From positions 1-27,959 of the forward strand of contig CAZRRV010000017.1 of NCBI GenBank assembly GCA_964602735.1: a stretch of 27,959 bases of DNA, read 5' to 3'. The DNA comes from CAZRRV01 sp964602735 (lineage in GTDB: Bacteria > Bacillota > Clostridia > Oscillospirales > Acutalibacteraceae). The translations under genes and the position numbers were made by a program. Positions within the stretch are counted from its first letter, which is position 1. Each line of letters opens with the position of its first letter. Below the pieces are notes generated by a model. The model saw nothing but the letters and a program-made list of their open reading frames with translations, ran no database searches and was not told the origin of the DNA. Shown here piece by piece: positions 21,107 to 27,959 of the stretch.

Positions 21107-22225
21107 ATGAAAATTTCGGTTGATACAGGCAGTTTCAACGAAGTACTTTCACATATTTCGCGCATTGCCGTTCCGAGAACATCAATGCCCGTTCTCGAAG
21201 GGATTCTGATCGAAGCGGAAAACGACTCGATAAGTCTTACCGCGAACAATACCGAACTCGCCATAACAAAAACAATACCCGCGAGAGTATACGAAGGCGG
21301 GACGGCTGTGATTTCATCGAAAATAATTACCGATATCGCGAGAAAGTGCGACAGCGAATTTATAGAATTTACTTCCGACAGTCGGTTTATGTGCCGGATA
21401 GAGAGCGGCAGGGCGAAATTTGAAATAATGGGGATGGATCCCGAAGAATATCCTCTCCCGGAAAACGGCGGAAAAGAAGACCGGAAAATCGAACTGCCGG
21501 CCGAAACACTGAAAAATATGATAGGAAAAACGATATTCAGCGCGGCGGGAGACGATACACAGCGGCCGATTCTGAAAGGTCTGCTGTTCGAAATAGAACC
21601 GGCGTATCTTACGATAGTCGCCGTCGACGGGTACAGGGTTGCCGTAAGAAAAGAAAAGGTGGAATCGGGAATTTCCGAAAAAGTGGTAATACCCGGAAAA
21701 CTGCTCAACGAAATTACGAAAATAATAAATCCCGACTGCGACAAAGTGCAAATAAGCGTGGCGGCAAACAATATAGAGGTAGAAGTAGACGGGTACAATA
21801 TATTTTCGAGGCTGCTTGACGGCGAATTTTTGGATTATAAAAACAGTATTCCCAAGGAAACCGGCACAACCGCGATGATCCGACCGAAAGAGATTGTAAG
21901 TATAATCGATCGTATCTCGTTGCTGATAAGCGAACAGGTGAAAACCCCGGTACGCTGCGTATTCAAAAAAGACGGAGTTGTTTTTTCATGTTCGAGCGCA
22001 CTCGGCAAAGCAACCGACACCTGCGAGATCGAACTTGAAGGCGAGGAACTTGAAATAGGATTTAACAGCCGGTATCTGATAGAGGCGCTGAGAGCGATCG
22101 ACGACGACGAGGCGGTATTCAAAATGAACGGAATGTATTCTCCGCTTGTGATTACCCCCGCCGAGGGCGACAATTACATATATATGATAATGCCAATGCG
22201 GATAAATACGAATTACGGCAAATAA
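21107..22225 (+). CDS. dnaN: DNA polymerase III beta subunit (sliding clamp)
   Basis: 372 residues, normal for the clamp (about 366-380). Two clamp subunits encircle DNA and hold the polymerase. Start M-K-I-S-V-D-T-G-S-F-N-E-V-L and conserved blocks R-T-S-M-P-V-L-E-G-I, Q-R-P-I-L-K-G-L-L-F, A-V-D-G-Y-R-V-A, and the C-terminal P-L-V-I-T-P followed by Y-M-I-M-P-M-R (the usual clamp ending is M-P-M-R-L/I). ATG 21107 with AAAGGA about 10 bases upstream is the start; the in-frame extension to 20912 runs through the origin. It lies immediately downstream of the unwinding module. recF follows after 9 bases, so the S4-domain gene (yaaA) that often separates dnaN and recF in Bacillota is missing. Confidence 0.97.
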   Translation: MKISVDTGSFNEVLSHISRIAVPRTSMPVLEGILIEAENDSISLTANNTELAITKTIPARVYEGGTAVISSKIITDIARKCDSEFIEFTSDSRFMCRIESGRAKFEIMGMDPEEYPLPENGGKEDRKIELPAETLKNMIGKTIFSAAGDDTQRPILKGLLFEIEPAYLTIVAVDGYRVAVRKEKVESGISEKVVIPGKLLNEITKIINPDCDKVQISVAANNIEVEVDGYNIFSRLLDGEFLDYKNSIPKETGTTAMIRPKEIVSIIDRISLLISEQVKTPVRCVFKKDGVVFSCSSALGKATDTCEIELEGEELEIGFNSRYLIEALRAIDDDEAVFKMNGMYSPLVITPAEGDNYIYMIMPMRINTNYGK

Positions 22226-22234
22226 GAATTCCGA

Positions 22235-23311
22235 ATGTATATAAAAAAAATATCGGTAAGCGGATTTCGGAATATCGATCGCGTGGAAATAGCTGCCGAC
22301 GGAGAAATGAATATACTGTACGGAGAAAACGCCCAGGGGAAAACGAATATTCTCGAAGCGATATGGCTTTTTACGGGAGCGAAAAGTTTTCGCGGCGGAA
22401 CCGATTTTCAAACGGTTATGAAAGGGCGGGAACAGGCAAATCTCGAAGAGGAATTTTTCGCCGGCGGGAGGGAACAGCGGGCAAAACTTAAAATCACAAA
22501 CCGCCGGGAATTTGAATTAAACGGGATCGCGCTGAAAACGCCGGGAGAAATGGCGGCGACAGCGCGGGCGGTGGTTTTTTCGCCGCAGGATATCGAGCTT
22601 ATAAGCGGAGGACCCGAAGGCAGAAGAAAAACGATCGATCTCGGAATAGGATTTATATATCCCGCGTATATCGAAAAACTGCGAAGATATTATCGTACAC
22701 TTAAACAGCGCAACGCAATACTCAGAGAAATGAAAAACGGCGGCGTGCTTTCCGAATGTCTTCCCGAATACGACGGGATACTTTGTGAAACGGGCGCCGA
22801 TATAATAAAAATGAGAAAAGCGTATACCGAACTCGTAAAAGAAAAAATACCCGAAATATACGGCGGGCTTTCCGGCGGACGGGAAACAATAACCGTAGAA
22901 TATATTACGACCGGAAGTCCCGACGCGGGGGAATACAGAAAAAAAACCGAAAAGAACATGGAAAACGATATAAAATACGCGACGACCGGCGCGGGACCGC
23001 ACCGGGATGATCTCGCGGTGAAAATAAACGGAAACAGCGCCAGAATATATGCTTCTCAGGGGCAGAGAAGATCCGCCGCTCTTACGCTGAAACTTGCGCA
23101 GGCGGAGATAACGAAAGAAAAAACCGGAGAAAAACCGGTGGCGCTGCTTGACGATGTGCTAAGCGAACTCGACGGTATGCATCAGAATTATATTCTCAAC
23201 CATATCAACTCATGGCAGGTGTTTATAACCTGCTGTGAACCGGAATTTATATCGAAAAGAATAAAAGGAAAAAAATTCGCGGTGAAAAACGGATGTGTAA
23301 GCGGAGAATAG
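22235..23311 (+). CDS. recF: DNA repair and recombination ATPase RecF
   Basis: 358 residues, usual RecF length. An SMC-like ABC ATPase that loads RecA at gaps with RecO and RecR. Walker A G30-E-N-A-Q-G-K-T37-N, ABC signature S-Q-G-Q-R-R-S near residue 273, and Walker B V-A-L-L-D-D-V-L-S-E-L-D near 301-312 are all intact; the opening M-Y-I-K-K-I-S-V-S-G-F-R-N is typical. ATG 22235 is 9 bases after dnaN. The coding strand is strikingly purine-rich with many ATA isoleucine codons, unlike dnaA. remB begins 20 bases after the stop. Confidence 0.96.
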   Translation: MYIKKISVSGFRNIDRVEIAADGEMNILYGENAQGKTNILEAIWLFTGAKSFRGGTDFQTVMKGREQANLEEEFFAGGREQRAKLKITNRREFELNGIALKTPGEMAATARAVVFSPQDIELISGGPEGRRKTIDLGIGFIYPAYIEKLRRYYRTLKQRNAILREMKNGGVLSECLPEYDGILCETGADIIKMRKAYTELVKEKIPEIYGGLSGGRETITVEYITTGSPDAGEYRKKTEKNMENDIKYATTGAGPHRDDLAVKINGNSARIYASQGQRRSAALTLKLAQAEITKEKTGEKPVALLDDVLSELDGMHQNYILNHINSWQVFITCCEPEFISKRIKGKKFAVKNGCVSGE

Positions 23312-23331
23312 AAAAGCCGGGCGGAGAAAAA

Positions 23332-23547
23332 ATGAAAAGAGTCGGGAAACCCGTGGGAATATTCGATATCGAACGAACCACAACATCGAAAATCACACGG
23401 GAATTCTTAACAAAAGCGGAAAAAAACGGAAAAATAAAGACCGACGGAAAGGATTTACCGAAATCGTTCGTTATTTTCACAAACGGAAGCGTGCTTTTAT
23501 CGGTGTTTACCGCGGCGTCGGTTGTAAAAAAACTGCGGAACGAATAA
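23332..23547 (+). CDS. remB: RemB-like extracellular matrix regulator (YaaB/DUF370 relative), short N-terminus
   Basis: 71 residues. The core V-G-I-F-D-I-E-R-T-T-T-S-K-I-T-R-E-F-L, then L-P-K-S-F-V-I-F and a closing S-V-V-K-K-L-R, corresponds to the RemB/YaaB pattern (G-I-F-D, P-K-S-x-V-V, S-x-x-T-L-K-K). In Bacillus subtilis RemB lies in this same slot between recF and gyrB and takes part in control of biofilm matrix genes. Family proteins usually start about ten residues earlier with an M-x-x-H-L-G-x-x strand; here only M-K-R-V-G-K-P precedes V-G-I-F-D. GGAG sits about 7 bases before ATG 23332. A longer frame from TTG/ATG-like codons near 23293 would overlap recF and add a basic, unrelated 13 residues, so it was rejected. 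Function in this organism is inference. Confidence 0.82.
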   Translation: MKRVGKPVGIFDIERTTTSKITREFLTKAEKNGKIKTDGKDLPKSFVIFTNGSVLLSVFTAASVVKKLRNE

Positions 23548-23584
23548 AAGAGGAACGAAACTCAACTGAAAACGGGAGAAAGCA

Positions 23585-25507
23585 ATGAACAGAGAAACGG
23601 AAAACTACGACGAAAATTCGATACAGGTGCTGGAGGGGCTCGAAGCCGTAAGAAAACGCCCGGGAATGTATATAGGGTCTACCGGCGAACGCGGGTTGCA
23701 CCAACTGGTTTACGAGATAGTGGATAACGCGATAGACGAAACGCTCGCTGGATACTGTGACAAAATCGAGGTTGAACTTTTAGACGGAGGCGCGGTTCGC
23801 GTTACCGATAACGGGCGCGGAATACCGGTGGGGATCCATCCGCAGAAAGGCATTCCGTCGGTAACGGTGGTGTTTACCGTTCTGCACGCGGGGGGAAAAT
23901 TCGGCGGAAACCAGTATAAAGTCGCGAGCGGACTGCACGGGGTCGGAGCGTCGGTTGTAAATGCGCTTTCTCTGTGGCTGGAGGTTGAAATAAAAGACGG
24001 AAAGAAAGTGTACGGGCAAAGGTTCGAAAAAGGCATACCCGCCGGGGAGCTGCGGACGATCGGGGAAACGGAGGATACGGGAACAAAAGTAACATTCAAG
24101 CCCGACCCGTCGATTTTTACAGATACGACCGAATACGATTACGACACGCTTTTACAGCGGTTGCGTGAACAGGCTTTTCTGAACGCGGGAACGCGAATTC
24201 TGCTGCGCGACAGGCGGGGCGGATACCCGCCGAGAGAGGACGATCTTCATTTTGAGGGCGGAATCGCGTCTTATGTCGAATTTCTGCTTGAAAAAACAAA
24301 AAAAGACAGAATTATAAACGATGTTATCCGGCTGTCGGTTACAAAATCCGACGCGTCGGCGGAGATCGCCATGATATGGTCTTCCGGGTACGATACCCGC
24401 ATTATGAGTTTTGCCAACACCGTGCACACAATCGACGGCGGAACCCACGAAACGGCGTTCAAGGTAAGTCTCGCGAGAACCCTGAACAAGTACGGGATAA
24501 AATTCAAACTTTTGAAAGAATCGGATCCGCGGTTGAAAAGCGAAGATATAAACGAGGGACTTATCGCGGTTGTCAGCGTAAAACTGCGGGACGCCCAGTT
24601 TGAAAGCCAGACAAAGGCAAAATTGGGAAACACTTTTATCGGAACCGTGGTAAGCGGACTCGTGTCCGAAAAATTCGGGGAATATCTCGAAGATCATCCC
24701 GCGGAGGCGAAAACAATCCTCGAAAAAGCCATATCGGCGTCGACGGCGCGGGAGGCGGCTCAAAAGGCGAGGGATTTGCAAAGAAGCAAATCCGGCGTGG
24801 GGGTAAAATCCAGAATGCCGGAAAAACTTACCGACTGCATCTCCGGGGATCCCGAAAAAACCGAACTGTTTATAGTTGAGGGGGATTCCGCCGGCGGCAG
24901 CGCGGTCGAGGGGCGCGACAGCACCTATCAGGCGATTCTTCCGTTGTGGGGAAAAATGCTAAATGTTGAAAAAGCGAGGAGCGACAAGGTTTACGGGAAC
25001 GACAAACTTACCCCCGTAATAGTCGCGCTCGGCACCGGCATCGCCGAAAACTTCGATATAAGCAAGCTTCGGTACAATAAGATTGTGATTATGGCGGATG
25101 CGGATGTCGACGGCTCGCACATACGAACCCTGCTGCTTACGTTTTTCTTCCGTTATATGCCGGAACTTATCGAAACCGGGCATATTTATCTGGCTCAGCC
25201 GCCGCTTTTCAGAATAACGAAAGGAAAGCGGCATATCGACGCGTTTACCGATGAGGAAAAAGCGCGGTACATAGAAGAACTCGGCGGGCAGGCCGACGTA
25301 CAGCGGTATAAAGGGTTGGGCGAAATGGACCCGGATCAGCTGTGGGAAACGACTCTCGACCCCAAAAACCGCACCATGCTTAAAGTAACGATGAAAGACG
25401 CGGAGCTCGCAAACGCCACTTTCTCGATGCTTATGGGCGACGAAGTTGAACCCCGCAGGAAATTTATTGAAGAGAACGCCGTATTTGCGACGGATTTGGA
25501 TATTTAA
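23585..25507 (+). CDS. gyrB: DNA gyrase subunit B
   Basis: 640 residues, normal for Bacillota GyrB. It supplies the ATPase for negative supercoiling. GHKL ATPase: E44-I-V-D-N48-A-I-D-E with Asp51, then G-G-K-F-G-G and G-L-H-G-V-G-A-S-V-V-N-A-L-S; transducer domain; TOPRIM with E432-G-D-S-A-G-G-S-A and D505-A-D507-V-D-G-S-H-I-R; C-terminal R-R-K-F-I-E-E-N-A. Motifs follow gyrase rather than topoisomerase IV ParE, as does pairing with gyrA. ATG 23585 follows GGGAGAAAG. gyrA starts 11 bases after the stop. Confidence 0.97.
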   Translation: MNRETENYDENSIQVLEGLEAVRKRPGMYIGSTGERGLHQLVYEIVDNAIDETLAGYCDKIEVELLDGGAVRVTDNGRGIPVGIHPQKGIPSVTVVFTVLHAGGKFGGNQYKVASGLHGVGASVVNALSLWLEVEIKDGKKVYGQRFEKGIPAGELRTIGETEDTGTKVTFKPDPSIFTDTTEYDYDTLLQRLREQAFLNAGTRILLRDRRGGYPPREDDLHFEGGIASYVEFLLEKTKKDRIINDVIRLSVTKSDASAEIAMIWSSGYDTRIMSFANTVHTIDGGTHETAFKVSLARTLNKYGIKFKLLKESDPRLKSEDINEGLIAVVSVKLRDAQFESQTKAKLGNTFIGTVVSGLVSEKFGEYLEDHPAEAKTILEKAISASTAREAAQKARDLQRSKSGVGVKSRMPEKLTDCISGDPEKTELFIVEGDSAGGSAVEGRDSTYQAILPLWGKMLNVEKARSDKVYGNDKLTPVIVALGTGIAENFDISKLRYNKIVIMADADVDGSHIRTLLLTFFFRYMPELIETGHIYLAQPPLFRITKGKRHIDAFTDEEKARYIEELGGQADVQRYKGLGEMDPDQLWETTLDPKNRTMLKVTMKDAELANATFSMLMGDEVEPRRKFIEENAVFATDLDI

Positions 25508-25518
25508 GGAGCGGAAAA

Positions 25519-27959
25519 ATGGCAAAACGGGAAAATATTTACTGGCCGTCGGACGATGAAACGAACATAGTTCCCGTCGAAATAGTCGACGAGGTACGCG
25601 GCAGTATGCTGCAATATTCCATGTCGGTGCTTGTGGGCCGCGCCCTCCCCGATGTCCGCGACGGACTGAAACCGGTTCACCGCAGAATACTTTACACGAT
25701 GTACGAAAAAGGGCTTACACCCGATAAACCGTACCGCAAGTGCGCCGATACCGTAGGCGCCGTCCTCGGCAGCTACCACCCGCACGGCGACGCCAGCGTG
25801 TACGACGCCATGGTCAGAATGGCGCAGGATTTTTCTTTGCGTTATCCCCTTATCGACGGACACGGAAATTTCGGAAATATCGACGGGTACCCGCCCGCCG
25901 CCTATAGGTACACCGAAGCGCGAATGAATCGCCTTTCGCTTCATATGCTCGACGATATCGAAAAGGAAACCGTAAATTTCGTACCGAATTACGACGATCG
26001 TCTGAAAGAGCCGGAAGTTCTTCCCGTCCGCTTTCCGCAGCTTCTCGTAAACGGTTCCTCGGGTATAGCCGTAGGAATGGCAACCGAAATACCGCCGCAC
26101 AATCTTGGCGAGGTTATCGACGGCATGTGCTGCCTTATCGACAATCCCGATGCCGACGTAAACGACTTGTGCGCCTTTATCAAAGGGCCGGATTTCCCGA
26201 CGGGCGGCACGATAATGGGCCGTGCCGGAATAAGGGCGGCATACGCCACGGGGCGCGGCAAGATAGTGTTGCGCGGAAAAGCGGAAATCGAGGAGATGAA
26301 CAACGGCAAATCCCGAATCGTAATAAGTGAAATTCCGTATAAAGTACGCAAAAAAGATCTTGTAAAGCATATTTATGATCTTGCCGCGGAGAAAAAAATC
26401 GAAGGAATCGACGACGTTGTCGATTATTCGTCCAAGCGCGACGGCGGCATACGCATTGTTGTGGATGTAAAAAAAGACGCCAACGCCCAGGTTGTTCTCA
26501 ATAAACTTTATTCCTACACCGCGCTGCAAACAACGGTGGGGGTTATTATGCTGGCGCTGGTAGACGGAAAGCCCCGAACCCTTACGCTGAAGGAAATGCT
26601 TGAAAACTGCATTGATTTTCAGTGTGAGATTATCGAACGGCGCACCCGGTTTGATAAACGCAAAGCCGAGGAAAGGGCGCATATTCTGCGGGCGCTAAAA
26701 ACCGCACTTGATTTTATCGACGAGGTAATCGCCATTATCAGGGGATCAAAATCGATTCCCGACAGTAAAGACGCGCTTGCCGCCCGTTTCGGGTTTGACG
26801 ATTTGCAGACAACCGCCATAGTTCAAATGCCGCTCGGAAGGCTTTCGGGGCTTGAAAAGCAGAAGATTGACGACGAACTAAACGAAAAACTCGCGTTCAT
26901 AAAAGAATGTGATGAAATTCTCGCGAGCCGCGAACGCGTGCTCGATATAGTAAAAACCGAGGCGCTCAATCTTCGCGACAAATACGCCGACGACCGACGC
27001 ACCGAAATTTCCGATGTCGCGGGCGAGGTTGATATAGAGGATTTAATCCAGAACGAGGCGTGCGTGCTTACGAAAACATTCGAGGGATATATCAAACGCC
27101 TGCCGGCCGATACATACAACGCGCAGCACCGCGGCGGAAAAGGTGTAACCGGTATGACAACCCGCGAGGGAGACGCCGTTGAAAACATTTTCTCATGTGA
27201 GAGCCACGATTATATCCTGCTGTTCAGCAATCTCGGCAGACTGTACCGGCTTAAAGCTTATGAAATACCCGAGGCGGGGCGTACCGCAAAAGGTATGAAT
27301 TTAATAAATATTCTGCCGCTTATGGAGGGTGAAAAAATCATAAACATACTTCCGGTCGGAGGGCGGATAGAGACCGAAAATTATATCTGTATGATTACGA
27401 AAAAAGGCGTTATCAAGCGCACTTCGCTCAACGCGTTCAAAAATGTTCGGAAAAACGGCATAATAGCGATGAATATCGCCGATGGCGACGAGCTTGCGTA
27501 TCTCGTTCAAACCCGCGGAGACGAGGAACTGATGGCGGCCACCCGCGACGGTAAAGCAATCCGCTTTTCCGAATTGGATGCCCGCGAACTCGGCAGACAG
27601 GCGCGGGGTGTGCGCGCCATACGGCTTGCGGATGATGATTGCGTTGTCGGAATGACCGCGTGCCGCGAGGGCGGATATGTGGTTACGGTATCGGAAACGG
27701 GATTTGCCAGGCGCAGCCCGGTCGGAGATTACCGTCTGCAGTCGAGGGGCGGCAAGGGTCTTATCAACTATCACACCGAAAAATATGGAAAAGTCGCAGC
27801 CGTCCGCGAGGTGGAAGACGGAGAGGATCTTATTATGATTTCCTCCGACGGGATAATAATCCGTACTCCGGCATCGGAAATCAGCGCGGTTTCGCGCCCC
27901 GCGAAAGGCGTTCGCGTAATGCGGGTAAAAGACGGCGAGCGTATACTTTCGGTAGCGGC
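25519..27959 (+). CDS. gyrA: DNA gyrase subunit A (3' end beyond window)
   Basis: 813 codons are visible and the frame is open at the right edge; GyrA is usually 800-880 residues, so little is missing. Catalytic Tyr131 lies in A-A-Y-R-Y-T-E-A-R-M. The quinolone region reads H-P-H-G-D-A92-S-V-Y-D96, so the position matching E. coli Ser83 is alanine and that matching Asp87 is aspartate. The gyrase-defining GyrA box is Q536-H-R-G-G-K-G542, a variant of Q-R-R-G-G-R-G, confirming GyrA rather than ParC. A C-terminal beta-pinwheel with a later R-G-G-K-G repeat follows. ATG 25519 has AAGGAG 8 bases upstream. Base composition of the coding strand is more balanced than in gyrB. Confidence 0.97.
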   Translation, partial: MAKRENIYWPSDDETNIVPVEIVDEVRGSMLQYSMSVLVGRALPDVRDGLKPVHRRILYTMYEKGLTPDKPYRKCADTVGAVLGSYHPHGDASVYDAMVRMAQDFSLRYPLIDGHGNFGNIDGYPPAAYRYTEARMNRLSLHMLDDIEKETVNFVPNYDDRLKEPEVLPVRFPQLLVNGSSGIAVGMATEIPPHNLGEVIDGMCCLIDNPDADVNDLCAFIKGPDFPTGGTIMGRAGIRAAYATGRGKIVLRGKAEIEEMNNGKSRIVISEIPYKVRKKDLVKHIYDLAAEKKIEGIDDVVDYSSKRDGGIRIVVDVKKDANAQVVLNKLYSYTALQTTVGVIMLALVDGKPRTLTLKEMLENCIDFQCEIIERRTRFDKRKAEERAHILRALKTALDFIDEVIAIIRGSKSIPDSKDALAARFGFDDLQTTAIVQMPLGRLSGLEKQKIDDELNEKLAFIKECDEILASRERVLDIVKTEALNLRDKYADDRRTEISDVAGEVDIEDLIQNEACVLTKTFEGYIKRLPADTYNAQHRGGKGVTGMTTREGDAVENIFSCESHDYILLFSNLGRLYRLKAYEIPEAGRTAKGMNLINILPLMEGEKIINILPVGGRIETENYICMITKKGVIKRTSLNAFKNVRKNGIIAMNIADGDELAYLVQTRGDEELMAATRDGKAIRFSELDARELGRQARGVRAIRLADDDCVVGMTACREGGYVVTVSETGFARRSPVGDYRLQSRGGKGLINYHTEKYGKVAAVREVEDGEDLIMISSDGIIIRTPASEISAVSRPAKGVRVMRVKDGERILSVA

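Noticed and set aside
25504..26682. Long minus-strand open frame (392 codons)
   Set aside because: Antisense of gyrA; no promoter, ribosome site or recognisable domain.
1..27959. CRISPR arrays, insertion sequences, att sites, rRNA or tRNA genes
   Set aside because: No repeated spacer-like units, transposase motifs, terminal inverted repeats with target duplications, or RNA gene folds were seen by eye.

Overview
The window looks like a piece of chromosome from a member of the Bacillota, most likely an uncultured Clostridia lineage. Evidence: the order dnaA-dnaN-recF-remB-gyrB-gyrA, the pth-mfd pair, a 58-residue S21, a YqeG-type phosphatase, a cofactor-independent phosphoglycerate mutase, an Aquifex-type aconitase next to a Re-type citrate synthase-like enzyme, and strong SigA-like promoters (TTGACA-17-TATAAT). 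No tRNA, rRNA, CRISPR array or insertion sequence was recognised. The taxonomic call is inference from gene content only.

Layout. 1-1436: the end of an EcoRI-family adenine methyltransferase followed by a DUF262-HNH nuclease, probably a restriction-modification (R-M) unit. 1531-7488: a tightly packed run of apgM, an unknown membrane protein, pth and mfd. 7485-8974: a compact type II-like R-M cassette (beta-class methyltransferase plus PD-(D/E)XK nuclease) whose promoter starts inside the mfd stop codon. 9000-11861: rpsU on a near-ideal promoter, then yqeG, nfo and a pepP-like peptidase ending in a strong terminator. 11949-12890 (minus): an SGNH-type lipoprotein. 13136-13929: a TVP38/DedA-like membrane protein, convergent with 13937-17905 (minus), an operon of Re-citrate synthase, aconitase and a GntR/FCD regulator. 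A perfect 12-bp palindrome sits on that operon's promoter and is a good candidate for the regulator's own operator. 17993-18480: a divergent zinc-ribbon membrane protein. 18627-19469: an Lgt-family protein.

19502-27959 is the replication core: dnaA, a 236-base dnaA-dnaN spacer that looks like oriC, dnaN, recF, remB, gyrB and most of gyrA. The spacer holds four same-strand DnaA-box-like 9-mers. The last is followed directly by a C-rich block and a CTA/TTA triplet run, matching the box / GC-cluster / DnaA-trio plan of a bacterial basal unwinding module. DnaA itself has an unusual DNA-binding signature (F-N-L-H-H-T-T instead of F-G-G-R-D-H-T-T).

Most worth following up: (1) the methyltransferase/DUF262-HNH pair, (2) the promoter-embedded R-M cassette, (3) the citrate operon with its self-encoded regulator, palindromic operator and missing standard start codon, and (4) the altered DnaA together with its origin. 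All assignments come from reading motifs by eye; no database search was possible.
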